A stretch of 64,000 nt of DNA from Streptantibioticus parmotrematis (GTDB lineage Bacteria; Actinomycetota; Actinomycetes; Streptomycetales; Streptomycetaceae), in NCBI RefSeq assembly GCF_019890615.1, contig NZ_JAINVZ010000007.1, forward strand, positions 62,001-126,000. The letters run 5' to 3'. The notes beneath the pieces were generated by a model. The model was given only the letters and a program-made list of their open reading frames with translations, did not search any database and had not been told where the DNA came from. Below are positions 1-8,495 of this stretch, piece by piece. A program made the position numbers and the translations under genes. Position 1 is the stretch's first letter. Each line of letters begins with the position of its first letter.

Positions 1-17
1 CTATCCCGCCCTCGCCG

Positions 18-425
18 TCACTCCCCGCCCGGGGTCAGGCGCAGCGAGATCGAGTTGATGCAGTAGCGCTGGTCGGTGGGGGTCGGATAGCCCTCGCCCT
101 CGAAGACGTGGCCCAGGTGCGAGCCGCAGCGGGCGCAGCGCACCTCGACGCGGACCATGCCGTGCGACCGGTCCTCGATCAGCTCGACCGCGTCGGAGTC
201 CTTCGGGTCGTAGAACGACGGCCAGCCGCAGTGCGACGCGAACTTCGTGTCCGACCGGAACAGCTCCGCCCCGCAGGCCCGGCAGGAGTAGACGCCCTCC
301 GTCTTCGTGTCGGTGTACTCGCCGACGAACGCGGGCTCCGTGCCCGCCTCGCGCAGCACCGTGTACTCGGCGGGCGTCAGCTCGGCCCGCCACTGCTCGT
401 CCGGCTTGTCGACCTCGTACGGCAT
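18..425 (-). CDS. msrB: Peptide-methionine (R)-S-oxide reductase MsrB
   Basis: Reduces methionine-R-sulfoxide in oxidised proteins, a cytosolic repair reaction. The 135-aa product is full length for MsrB. Two CxxC pairs that bind structural zinc are visible (SCRACG near residue 48 and RCARCGSH near 97), as are the GWPSF segment and the C-terminal RYCINS motif that carries the catalytic cysteine. The ATG at 425 lies 10 bp downstream of the murC stop on the same strand, so the two are probably co-transcribed. Family assignment is secure. Confidence 0.97.
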   Translation of the reverse strand: MPYEVDKPDEQWRAELTPAEYTVLREAGTEPAFVGEYTDTKTEGVYSCRACGAELFRSDTKFASHCGWPSFYDPKDSDAVELIEDRSHGMVRVEVRCARCGSHLGHVFEGEGYPTPTDQRYCINSISLRLTPGGE

Positions 426-435
426 GAACCGCTCC

Positions 436-1833
436 TCAGCTCTCCACGGTGGACAGGCGGGCCAGGACGCGCGGACCCAGGTCCGTCACGTCTCCCGCCC
501 CCATGGTGAGAACGAGATCACCCGGCTTGGCCATTCCTGCGACCACCCCGGGAACGGCGTCCTTGTCGTGCTCGGCGGTGACGTCGGCGCCGGCCGCGCG
601 GGCGGCGTCCACGATCAGCGCACTGGTGACACCCGGGATCGGGTCCTCGCGCGCCGGGTAGATGTCCAGCACCACGGAGGCGTCGGCGAGCGCCAGCGCC
701 TGGCCCATCTCGGTCGCCAACCGCTGGGTGCGGCTGAACAGATGGGGCTGGAAGACCACCAGCACCCGGCCCTCGCCCGCCCCGCCGCGGATCGCCTCCA
801 GGTCGGCGGCGATCTCCGTCGGGTGGTGCGCGTAGGAGTCGATGACCTGCACCCCGGCGGCGGTGCCCTTCAGCTGGAGACGCCGCTTGACCCCGGTGTA
901 CGAGCCGAGCGCCTCGGCCAGCGCGTCGGCCGGCAGCCCCATCGCGTGGCCCGCGGTCAGCGCGGCGACCGCGTTCAGCGCGTAGTGGCGGCCGGGTACC
1001 GAGACGGTGAAGACCCGCTCGGCGCCGTCGAGCACCACGGCGACCTCGCTGGTCAGGCCGTGCGGCGTGATCCGGGTGACCCGTACGTCCGCGTCGTCGG
1101 CCTCGCCGTAGGTCACCACCCGCACCCGGTCGCGCACCCGCGCCGTCAGCTCGCGCGCCCCGGCGTGGTCGGCGGAGACCACCAGCGTGCCGCCCACCGT
1201 GATCCGGTCGGCGAACGCCTCGAAGGAGTCGTGGATCTCGTCCATCGACGCGTAGTTGGCGTGGTGGTCCAGCTCGACGTTGAGCACGATCGCCACCTCG
1301 GGCGCGTACTTGTGGAAGCTGCGGTCCGACTCGTCCGCCTCGGCCACGAAGACCGTCCCGGCGCCGTGGCGGGCGTTCGACCCCGGCGCGTCCAGGTCGC
1401 CGCCGATCGCGTACGACGGGTCGAGCCCGAGCTTCGTCAGCGCGACCGCCAGCATCGAGGTCGTCGTGGTCTTGCCGTGCGTACCGGCCACCGCCAGCGC
1501 CCGGGTGCCGTCCATCAGCGCCGCCAGCGCGTCACTGCGGTGCACCACCGGCACGCCGCGCTCCCGGGCGGCCACCAGCTCCGGGTTGTCCTGGCGGATC
1601 GCGCTGGAGACGACCACGCAGCTCGCGTCGTCCGGCAGGTGCGCGGCGTCGTGGCCGACGTGCACGGTGACGCCCAGCTCGCGCAGGGCCGCGCAGGTCG
1701 CCGAGTCCTTCGCGTCGCTGCCGCTCACCGTGGCGCCGCGCGCCGCGAGGATCTTCGCGACGCCCGACATCCCGATGCCGCCGATGGCGATGAAGTGCGG
1801 TCGGTCCATGGCGGGGGGGAGGGCGTGGGCCAT
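436..1833 (-). CDS. murC: UDP-N-acetylmuramate--L-alanine ligase MurC
   Basis: Adds L-alanine to UDP-MurNAc with ATP, the first amino-acid step of peptidoglycan precursor synthesis in the cytosol. The 465-aa length fits the family. The N-terminal Rossmann motif HFIAIGGIGMSG (from about residue 13), the ATP loop AGTHGKTTTTSML (near 116) and the late YAHHPTEI motif (near 335) define MurC among Mur ligases. The ATG at 1833 is preferred; a second in-frame ATG lies eight codons downstream. It sits just upstream of msrB. Confidence 0.97.
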   Translation of the reverse strand: MAHALPPAMDRPHFIAIGGIGMSGVAKILAARGATVSGSDAKDSATCAALRELGVTVHVGHDAAHLPDDASCVVVSSAIRQDNPELVAARERGVPVVHRSDALAALMDGTRALAVAGTHGKTTTTSMLAVALTKLGLDPSYAIGGDLDAPGSNARHGAGTVFVAEADESDRSFHKYAPEVAIVLNVELDHHANYASMDEIHDSFEAFADRITVGGTLVVSADHAGARELTARVRDRVRVVTYGEADDADVRVTRITPHGLTSEVAVVLDGAERVFTVSVPGRHYALNAVAALTAGHAMGLPADALAEALGSYTGVKRRLQLKGTAAGVQVIDSYAHHPTEIAADLEAIRGGAGEGRVLVVFQPHLFSRTQRLATEMGQALALADASVVLDIYPAREDPIPGVTSALIVDAARAAGADVTAEHDKDAVPGVVAGMAKPGDLVLTMGAGDVTDLGPRVLARLSTVES

Positions 1834-1906
1834 GCGCGGTTCTCCTCGGCGTGAGCGGTGTGCGGCGGTGGGCGGGCGGTAATGACAAGTGCTCCGATTC
1901 TCGCAC

Positions 1907-2539
1907 TCACCCCGCGCGGATCAGGCCTGCCGCCAGGCCCGCGGCGATCGCGGCGGTACGGCTGTCGACGCCCAGCTTGTCGTAGATGTGCACCAGATGC
2001 GTCTTCACGGTGGCCTCGCTGATGAACAGCCGCTTGGAGATCTGCCGGTTGGCGAGCCCTTCCGCCAGCAGCCCGAGGATCTCCGTCTCGCGCGGCGACA
2101 GCGTCGGACGGCCGGACCGCATCCGGCCCAGCAGCCGTGCCGCGACCGGCGGCGCCAGCACCGTCTCGCCGCGCGCCGCCGCCCTGACCGCCTCCGCCAC
2201 GTCCTGAGGCGGCGCGTCCTTGAGCAGGTAGCCGGTGGCGCCCGCCTCGACCGCCGCCAGGATGTCCGCGTCCGTGCTGTACGTGGTCAGGATCAGCACC
2301 GCGGGCGGGTCGGGCAGCGCGGTGATGCGGCGGGTGGCCTCCACCCCGTGCATCCCCGCGCCCATCTGGAGATCCATCAGCACCACGTCCGGCGCCGGGT
2401 GGGCATCGGAAAGCAGCGCGAGCGCCGCCGCGCCGTCCGCCGCCTCGCCGACCGCGGTCAGCTCCGGCAGGTCGTCCACCATGGCCCGCAGCCCCCGCCG
2501 CACCACCGGGTGGTCGTCCACGATCAGCACCCGGATCAC
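1907..2539 (-). CDS. NarL/LuxR-family response regulator
   Basis: DNA-binding output of a two-component system, 210 aa. The receiver domain shows the acidic pair in LIVDDHP, the phospho-acceptor aspartate in VLMDLQM (about residue 54) and the conserved lysine in YLLKDAP. A LuxR-type helix-turn-helix follows (LSPRETEILGLLAEG, then ATVKTHLVHIYDKL). The GTG start overlaps the kinase stop as GTGA, so it is translationally coupled to the upstream histidine kinase. The divergent ABC exporter genes are its likely target, which is an inference from layout. Confidence 0.93.
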   Translation of the reverse strand: MIRVLIVDDHPVVRRGLRAMVDDLPELTAVGEAADGAAALALLSDAHPAPDVVLMDLQMGAGMHGVEATRRITALPDPPAVLILTTYSTDADILAAVEAGATGYLLKDAPPQDVAEAVRAAARGETVLAPPVAARLLGRMRSGRPTLSPRETEILGLLAEGLANRQISKRLFISEATVKTHLVHIYDKLGVDSRTAAIAAGLAAGLIRAG

Positions 2540-3771
2540 GCCGTCACCCCCGCGTCACGCACCGGCAGCGACGCGGCGACCGCCGTCCCCTCGCCCGGGG
2601 CGGACTCGACGGTCAGCGTGCCGCCGAGCCCCGCGATCCGCTCCCGCATCCCGTGCAGCCCGAAACCGCCGCCCGCGCGCACCGCCGCCGGGTCGAAGCC
2701 CACGCCGTCGTCGTAGACGTCCAGCGTCACCTGCCCGTCGAGGAATCCCAGCGTCACCGCGACCTGCCCCGCCGCGGCGTGCCGGGCGGCGTTGGCCAGC
2801 GACTCCTGGGTGAGCCGCAGCAGCGCCACCTCCGCCTCGACCGGCAGCGGGAACGGCTCCCCGTCGATCCGGAACGTGGCCAGCCTGCCGTATCCGCCCG
2901 TCACCCGGCGCAGGGCCTCCGGCAGCGGCGCGTCCTGGAGCGCGGGCGGGGTGAGGGCGTGCACGAAGCGGCGGGCCTCGGCGAGGTTGTCGGCGGCGGT
3001 GCGCCCGGCCTCGCGGATGTGCTCGCGCGCGGTCCCCGTCCCGTCAGCGGTCGGCAGCGCGCTGTCGGCGGCCCTGGCCAGCAGCACGATGCTGGACAGG
3101 CCCTGCGCCAGGGTGTCGTGGATCTCCCGGGCCAGCCGCTGCCGTTCGGCCAGCCGCCCCGCCTCGCGCTGTGCGGCGGCGAGTTCGTCGCGGGTGGCGA
3201 CCAGGTCGTCGATGAGCCGCTGGCGGGCCCGGCTCTCCCGGTACAACGCGGCGTAGCCGTACGCGGTCAGCACCGCCACGGCGGCCCCGGCCAGCGGCCC
3301 GATGACCTTCGCCGCGGTCAGCCCGCCCGGCCCGGCGGCCTGCGTGACCACCACCGCCGCGGTCACCACCGCGACGCACGGCAGCGACCAGCGCACCGGC
3401 ATCAGATGCAGGTAGAGGAAGAAGAGCGGGAACGCCAGGTAGCCGAAGTCCGGATCACCGGCCAGCGCCGCCGCCCACAGCAGCGTCAGCGTCGCCAGCC
3501 ACACCGCCGTACCGCCGCGCCCGCGCCGCAGGCCCAGCGCACCGGCCGGGTAGACCGCCGCGAGCAGCAGTCCCGGCAGCAGCACCCACCGGTCCGCCGC
3601 ACCGCCGAACGCCCGGCCCAGCGCGATCGCCAGCAGCACGAAGAACATGCCGTGCAGCGCGACGCGCGTCAGCCGCAGCGCACGGGTGTCGTCGGGCACG
3701 TGCCCGGGCGGGGCGGCGGTCGGATCGGAGTCGCGCCCCGGCGGGGCGGCGGTCGGGTCGGGGGCGTTCAC
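2536..3771 (-). CDS. Sensor histidine kinase (HisKA_3 type)
   Basis: Membrane sensor kinase of the NarX/DesK type, partner of the regulator it overlaps by 4 bp. About five hydrophobic segments occupy the first 170 residues. They are followed by a coiled stretch, the H-box [15 protein letters not shown] with the phosphorylated histidine, and an ATPase domain with [10 protein letters not shown] and the DDGVGFD loop. I chose the GTG at 3771 (411 aa). The frame stays open far upstream, but that part lies opposite the divergent permease gene. A shorter start at 3648 is possible. Its signal is not evident. Confidence 0.88.
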   Translation of the reverse strand: MNAPDPTAAPPGRDSDPTAAPPGHVPDDTRALRLTRVALHGMFFVLLAIALGRAFGGAADRWVLLPGLLLAAVYPAGALGLRRGRGGTAVWLATLTLLWAAALAGDPDFGYLAFPLFFLYLHLMPVRWSLPCVAVVTAAVVVTQAAGPGGLTAAKVIGPLAGAAVAVLTAYGYAALYRESRARQRLIDDLVATRDELAAAQREAGRLAERQRLAREIHDTLAQGLSSIVLLARAADSALPTADGTGTAREHIREAGRTAADNLAEARRFVHALTPPALQDAPLPEALRRVTGGYGRLATFRIDGEPFPLPVEAEVALLRLTQESLANAARHAAAGQVAVTLGFLDGQVTLDVYDDGVGFDPAAVRAGGGFGLHGMRERIAGLGGTLTVESAPGEGTAVAASLPVRDAGVTA

Positions 3772-3930
3772 GCTGTACGAGGGTACGGGCGCCGAGGCGG
3801 CCGAAAGCGGGCACCGGCATCGATCGTTCGGTGGATATCGCACCGCGCCGAAGGGACGACGCCGCGACCGACCGCGTCCCCGATGGCGCCGGGGTCCCGC
3901 CCGGGCAGGCTTGCCGGAGTCCAACTCCCC

Positions 3931-3936
3931 AGGAGG
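3931..3936 (+). promoter_or_regulatory. Shine-Dalgarno of the ABC permease
   Basis: AGGAGG lies six nucleotides before the GTG at 3943. It decides the start of a gene whose frame is otherwise open for more than a kilobase upstream, opposite the divergent kinase. Confidence 0.8.
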
Positions 3937-3942
3937 AAACCG

Positions 3943-5001
3943 GTGTTCGTCGCCCTGCGCGACATCCGCTTCGCCAAGGGCCGCTTCGCGCTCATGGGTG
4001 CGGTCGTCGCCCTCATCACCACCCTCGTCGTCTTCCTCTACGGCCTGACCGGCGGCCTGTCGCGGGCGGCGTCGTCGGCCATCACGCACCTTCCGGCCGA
4101 CCTGATCGTCTTCGCCGGGCCCGGCAGCGCCGCCCCGCCGGTGTCGTTCAGCGGCAGCACGGTCGCCGCCGGGCAGGCCGCGGCGTGGGCGTCGACGCCC
4201 GGCGTCACCCGTGCGGAACCACTCGGCGTGGCCATGACGCGGATCGCCTCGGGCGGCGGGTCCGGCTCGGTGAGCGCTTTCGGCGGTCCGGCGGACCTGC
4301 TGCCACCGCTGCGATCGGGGGCCGCGCCGCACGACGGGCAGGTGGTCCTGAGCCCGCAGGCCGCCGCCACGTACCACGCCCCGGTCGGCGCCACCGTGAG
4401 CCTCGGCGGACAGCGGCTGACGGTCAGCGGGATCGGCCAGGACCTGTCGTACGCGCACGCCCCCGCGGTCTGGACGACGACGGCGACCTGGGAACGGGTC
4501 AGCGGGCAGCGGCAGCCGACCGTGCTCGCGGTCGACGGCCACCCCACGGGCACGCCCGCGCCGGGCACCCACGCGGTGAGCCGGGCCGGCGCGCTCGCCG
4601 GGATCGACGGCTACGGCGCCGAGCAGGGCAGCCTGCGCCTGATCCAGGGCTTCCTGTTCGCGGTGAGCGCGCTGGTCACGGGGGCGTTCTTCACCGTGTG
4701 GACGGTGCAGCGCGGGCCGGACGTCGCGGTGCTCAAGGCGGTCGGCGCGAGCAGCGGCTACCTGGTGCGCGACGCGCTCGCGCAGGCGCTGGCCGTGCTG
4801 GCGACCGGGGCGCTGGCCGGGGGAGCGGTCGGCGCGGCGGGGGGCGCGCTGGCGTCGTCGGCGGTGCCGTTCGCGGTGGGCGCCGGGACGGTCGCGGTGC
4901 CGGTCGCGGTCATGGTCGTGCTGGGCCTGGCGGGCTCGGCGCTCGCGGTGCGGCGGATCACCGCGGTCGACCCGCTGACGGCGCTGGGGGCGGCGCGATG
5001 A
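3943..5001 (+). CDS. FtsX-like ABC transporter permease
   Basis: Membrane subunit of an ABC system of the MacB/DevC/FtsX type. The 352-aa protein has one N-terminal membrane segment (around residues 18-42), a large extracytoplasmic domain of about 200 residues and three C-terminal membrane segments. This is the usual single-unit FtsX topology. The GTG start is set by a perfect AGGAGG six bases upstream. It ends in an ATGA overlap with a tiny frame that leads to the ATPase gene. Such systems usually export or act mechanically on envelope substrates; the substrate here is unknown. Confidence 0.9.
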   Translation: MFVALRDIRFAKGRFALMGAVVALITTLVVFLYGLTGGLSRAASSAITHLPADLIVFAGPGSAAPPVSFSGSTVAAGQAAAWASTPGVTRAEPLGVAMTRIASGGGSGSVSAFGGPADLLPPLRSGAAPHDGQVVLSPQAAATYHAPVGATVSLGGQRLTVSGIGQDLSYAHAPAVWTTTATWERVSGQRQPTVLAVDGHPTGTPAPGTHAVSRAGALAGIDGYGAEQGSLRLIQGFLFAVSALVTGAFFTVWTVQRGPDVAVLKAVGASSGYLVRDALAQALAVLATGALAGGAVGAAGGALASSAVPFAVGAGTVAVPVAVMVVLGLAGSALAVRRITAVDPLTALGAAR

Positions 5002-5123
5002 GACCGCGGAAGCCACGAAGAAGCGCGACGAGGCCGCGCCGTCCGTCCACGCCCGCCACGCCCGCCGCCCTCGCCGCGCCCGCCGCGCCCACCACCCGAC
5101 ACCGGACCGAAGGCCCCCGATGA
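4998..5123 (+). CDS. Possible 41-aa Arg/Pro-rich linker peptide
   Basis: A 41-codon frame joins the permease and ATPase genes. Its ATG overlaps the permease stop (ATGA at 4998-5001) and its TGA overlaps the ATPase start (ATGA at 5120-5123). The product starts MRPRKPRRSATRPRR and is rich in Arg, Pro, Ala and Thr, with no recognisable domain. Its role may be only to carry ribosomes from one gene to the next. The double ATGA junction is the sole argument for translation, and composition alone could keep such a frame open in this GC-rich DNA. Confidence 0.35.
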   Translation: MRPRKPRRSATRPRRPSTPATPAALAAPAAPTTRHRTEGPR

Positions 5124-5803
5124 CCCCGCCGCCCCTCGTCCTCGACGACGTCCTGCTCACCTACCCCGACGGCGACCGCCGCCTCACCGCGCTCGACCGG
5201 GTCTCGCTCGCCGTGCCGGCCGGGGAGTTCACCGCCGTCGCCGGGCCTTCCGGATCCGGCAAGTCGAGCCTGCTGGCCGTCGCCGCCACCCTGCTGCGCC
5301 CGGACACCGGACGCGTGGTGATCGCGGGGCGGGAGACGGCCGGGCTGAGCCCCCGGGCGCTCACCTCGTTGCGGCGCGAGGCGGTCGGCATCGTCTTCCA
5401 GCAGTCCAACCTGCTGCCCTCGCTGACCGCCGTCGAGCAGCTGCTCGCGGTGGAGCACCTGCGCGGCGGCAGCCCCCGGGCGGCCCGGGCCCGCGCCGGG
5501 GAACTGCTGGAACGCGTCGGCCTGGACGCGGCCAAGTGGCGCCGCAGACCGCACCAGTTGTCCGGCGGCGAGCGTCAGCGCGTCAACATCGCCCGCGCGC
5601 TCTTCCCCGGCCCCGCCGTCCTGCTGGCCGACGAGCCGACCTCGGCCCTGGACCACGAATGCGGCGAGCGCGTGGTGGACCTGCTGGCCTCGGTGACGCG
5701 CGAACACCGCACCGCGACCGTGCTGGTCACCCACGACCGCGCGCTGCTGGCCCGGGCCGACCGGGTGCTGCTGATGCGCGACGGCGTGCTGAGCGCCGGG
5801 TGA
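5120..5803 (+). CDS. ABC transporter ATP-binding protein (LolD/MacB type)
   Basis: Cytosolic ATPase that powers the adjacent FtsX-like permease. The 227-aa length is normal for a single-domain LolD/MacB-type subunit. Visible motifs are Walker A GPSGSGKSS (near residue 40), the Q-loop in VFQQSNLLPSL, the signature LSGGERQRVNIARAL (near 143), Walker B LLADEPTSALD and the switch histidine in VLVTHD. The ATG at 5120 overlaps the preceding small frame. The gene ends four bases from a convergent gene on the other strand. Confidence 0.95.
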   Translation: MTPPPLVLDDVLLTYPDGDRRLTALDRVSLAVPAGEFTAVAGPSGSGKSSLLAVAATLLRPDTGRVVIAGRETAGLSPRALTSLRREAVGIVFQQSNLLPSLTAVEQLLAVEHLRGGSPRAARARAGELLERVGLDAAKWRRRPHQLSGGERQRVNIARALFPGPAVLLADEPTSALDHECGERVVDLLASVTREHRTATVLVTHDRALLARADRVLLMRDGVLSAG

Positions 5804-5806
5804 GCG

Positions 5807-6274
5807 TCACTCGTTGTGGGCGTAGAGCTTGAGGACCGGGACGCCCACCGTGTGCCGGGCACGCGAAGCCCAGTCGCGGTGGAAGAACTCCTCGACCAGG
5901 TGCGGCGTGGTCAGCACGATCACCTCGTCGGCGTGCGTCTGCTCCACCACCGACCTCAGCAGGTCTAGCGGGTGTTCGCCGACGATTTCGCCGACCGCCT
6001 GGGCGCCGGTGGCCCGCAGCGCCTTCAGACTGTGGTCCAGCGAGTGCATCGCGGGAGCGAGCGCGTTGTCGCCCTCCGGTTCCTCCTCCTCGCGGGTGGC
6101 CTCGCGCAGTTCGCCCAGCGCCACGTCGTCCAGGGCGCGCAGCAGCCGCTCCTGGTCGCCGCGCGGCTGCATCAGAACGACGAAGGAGACGGTCTCGCCC
6201 GTGTGCAGGGTGGTGACCAGTTGCACGTCAACGGGGGCGAGCGGCTTCTCGATCATGAGTACGGTCGTGATCAC
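5807..6274 (-). CDS. Universal-stress-like conserved hypothetical protein
   Basis: The 155-aa soluble protein has alternating beta-strand and helix segments and ends with a strand-rich part (DEVIVLTTPHLVEEFFHRDW, then VPVLKLYAH) that resembles the last strands of universal stress proteins. No nucleotide-binding glycine motif is obvious, and I do not recognise a specific function. The GTG start at 6274 is supported by an upstream AAGGA. A 224-bp gap on its promoter side separates it from the next gene. It is convergent with the ABC exporter genes. Confidence 0.7.
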   Translation of the reverse strand: MITTVLMIEKPLAPVDVQLVTTLHTGETVSFVVLMQPRGDQERLLRALDDVALGELREATREEEEPEGDNALAPAMHSLDHSLKALRATGAQAVGEIVGEHPLDLLRSVVEQTHADEVIVLTTPHLVEEFFHRDWASRARHTVGVPVLKLYAHNE

Positions 6275-6498
6275 GGATCTCGTCCTTCTTCCTCACGGGC
6301 CACTCGGCCCCCACGGAATCCATCCTGCCCCGCATCGGCCGGGGCAACGCGAGAGAAGCTTTCCCTCGCGACAATAAACGGAACGAGGCATTCCGGGGTG
6401 GTGAAACGACGAGTACGGACGGTTGTTCAAGGCGTGGTACGCACGAGTCGTGACCCGGTCCTACGGCGCGAAGCGGGGTCGGGGACGGCCTCGCCCGG

Positions 6499-7287
6499 TC
6501 AGCGGCGCTCGCGCACGTAACGGGTGAAGAGGAAGCCGTCCTCCTCCAGGACGCTCGCCGGAGTGAAGCGTTCCGGAACCTCCACCACCGGGCCGTTCAT
6601 GATCCGCGGCGCGAGTCCCGAGGTGATCAACGGCGCGATGGTCAGGCACATCTCGTCCACCACCCCGGCCGCCGCGAACTGGCCCAGCAGCCGCGGCCCG
6701 CCCTCGGTCAGCAGCCGCCGCAGCCCCATGCCGGCCAGCGCGCGCACCGCCGCCGCCGGGTCCACGCGCTCGCCCGCTCCGGCGATCACGACCCGGGCCC
6801 CGGCGGCCTCGGCGGCCCGCATCCGCCCGGGGTCGGCCTCGGCGCCGGTCAGCACGACCGTCGGCACCACCGGCGAGGTGAACAGCGGTGTCGAGAAGTC
6901 CAGGTCCAGGCCCGCGCTGACCACCGCGATCACCGGCGCCGGGGTCTGGCCCAGGGCGGCCCGGCGTTCCGCGAACGCCTCGCGGGCCTTCGCGGGCCGG
7001 TAGCCCTCCTGGCGCACCGTCTCGGCGCCGACCACGACCGCGTCCGCCAGCGCCCGCAGCACCCCGAAGATCCGCATGTCCGCGTCGGACGACAGCGGCT
7101 GGGAGCGGCCGTCGTGCCGGGCGGCGCCGTCCAGCGAGGAGACCATGTTGGCCCGCACCCACGCCGTCCCCTCCGGCAGCGGAGCCGGGTAGGCGTAGGC
7201 GTCGGCGAGCGCGTCCAGGGTGTCGGGCGGAGCGGCGGGCGTGGCGAACGTCTCATCGCCTTCGGGCGTGGGGAACAAGCGGCGCAT
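6499..7287 (-). CDS. RibD C-terminal-like (pyrimidine) reductase
   Basis: A 262-aa protein of the DHFR-like RibD C-terminal family, NADPH-dependent reductases related to the riboflavin-pathway pyrimidine reductase. Family hallmarks are the N-terminal ANMVSSLDGAARHDGRS (near residue 45), the central DAVVVGAETVRQEGY and the LLTEGGPRLLGQF segment (near 193). The deaminase half of full RibD is absent and no riboflavin genes lie nearby, so the true substrate is uncertain. The ATG at 7287 lies 31 bp from the divergent zapE start, so the two share a short promoter region. Confidence 0.88.
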   Translation of the reverse strand: MRRLFPTPEGDETFATPAAPPDTLDALADAYAYPAPLPEGTAWVRANMVSSLDGAARHDGRSQPLSSDADMRIFGVLRALADAVVVGAETVRQEGYRPAKAREAFAERRAALGQTPAPVIAVVSAGLDLDFSTPLFTSPVVPTVVLTGAEADPGRMRAAEAAGARVVIAGAGERVDPAAAVRALAGMGLRRLLTEGGPRLLGQFAAAGVVDEMCLTIAPLITSGLAPRIMNGPVVEVPERFTPASVLEEDGFLFTRYVRERR

Positions 7288-7318
7288 GGAGCGCAGTGTG
7301 GCACGGCCCGTAGGCTGG

Positions 7319-8434
7319 GTGACTGTGCCATCGCCATCATCGTCGTCATCGCCTGCCTCGTCCCCCCGGCCGCACCCGATAGCCGGTGCGGCGGACGCCG
7401 AGCCCGTCTCGCTGTGCGACCGCGAACCGCACGTGCCCGCCGACCGGCTGGTCGCCGAGATGGTGCCGCCGCCGCGCTTCGACGCCGTACGGTTCGAGAC
7501 CTACCTGCCGGACCCGGGGCAGCCCAGCCAGGCGGAGGCGGTGACCGTGCTGAGCGGCTTCGCGGCCGGCCTCGGCGGCGCGACGGCTGCGGGGGGCGGC
7601 AGGCGCCGGTGGTTCCGCAAGGAGGCCCCCGCGGCGACCGGGCCCAGCGGTGTCTACCTCGACGGCGGCTACGGCGTCGGCAAGACCCACCTGCTGGCCT
7701 CGCTGTGGCACGCCGCGCCCGCGCCACGCGAGCAGAAAGCGTTCGGCACCTTCGTGGAGCTGACCAACCTCGTCGGCGCGCTCGGCTTCCAGCAGGCGGT
7801 CACCGCGCTCAGCGGCCACCGGCTGCTGTGCATCGACGAGTTCGAGCTGGACGACCCCGGAGACACCGTGCTGGTCTCCACGTTGCTGGGCAAGCTCGCC
7901 GACGCCGGGGTGAAGCTCGCGGCGACCTCCAACACGCTGCCGGGCAAGCTCGGTGAGGGCCGGTTCGCCGCCGCCGACTTCATGCGGGAGATACAGGGCC
8001 TGTCCGCCCGGTTCCGCTCGCTGCGCATCGACGGCGAGGACTACCGGCACCGCGGCCTGCCCGAGGCGCCGCCGCCGTACGCCGACGAGGAGGTCACCGA
8101 GGCCGCGCACCGCACGCCCGGCGCCTCGCTGGACGACTTCGGGCCGCTGCTGGGGCACCTGTCCCGGGTCCACCCCAGCCGCTACGGCGCGCTGTGCGAC
8201 GGGGTGGACGCGGTCTTCCTGCGCGGGGTGGAGCCGGTCGACGACCAGGCGACCGCGCTGCGCCTGGTGGTGCTCGCCGACCGGCTCTACGACCGCGAGG
8301 TGCCGGTGATGGCGTCGGGCACCGCGTTCGACCGGATCTTCAGCGACGAGATGCTGGCGGGCGGCTACCGCAAGAAGTACTTCCGCGCCATCTCCCGGCT
8401 CACCGCCCTGGCCCGCGACGCGAAGCGGGTCTGA
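7319..8434 (+). CDS. zapE: Cell division protein ZapE (AFG1-like ATPase)
   Basis: P-loop ATPase of the ZapE/AFG1/Lace1 family, which in other bacteria acts at the division ring or in protein quality control. Walker A is GGYGVGKTHLL (about residue 119) and Walker B is LLCIDEFELDDPGD (near 170). The late YRKKYFRAISRL segment is also typical. Two in-frame GTG codons, 7319 and 7325, are possible starts, both with weak Shine-Dalgarno sequences; I took the first (371 aa). The first 35 residues are Ser/Pro-rich and variable in the family. Confidence 0.92.
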   Translation: MTVPSPSSSSSPASSPRPHPIAGAADAEPVSLCDREPHVPADRLVAEMVPPPRFDAVRFETYLPDPGQPSQAEAVTVLSGFAAGLGGATAAGGGRRRWFRKEAPAATGPSGVYLDGGYGVGKTHLLASLWHAAPAPREQKAFGTFVELTNLVGALGFQQAVTALSGHRLLCIDEFELDDPGDTVLVSTLLGKLADAGVKLAATSNTLPGKLGEGRFAAADFMREIQGLSARFRSLRIDGEDYRHRGLPEAPPPYADEEVTEAAHRTPGASLDDFGPLLGHLSRVHPSRYGALCDGVDAVFLRGVEPVDDQATALRLVVLADRLYDREVPVMASGTAFDRIFSDEMLAGGYRKKYFRAISRLTALARDAKRV

Positions 8435-8495
8435 GCGGCAGTCCGAGCGGGCCTGAGCGGCGGTCCCGAAGGCCGCCGGAGGCTGTGTCGCGGCG

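Noticed and set aside
307-1854. A 515-codon open frame on the plus strand opposite murC
   Set aside because: It is Arg/His/Val-rich antisense of a clear murC and reflects GC bias at third positions.
8435-8495. Terminator between zapE and treZ
   Set aside because: Only a weak 6-bp stem is visible, not distinguishable from background in this GC-rich DNA.
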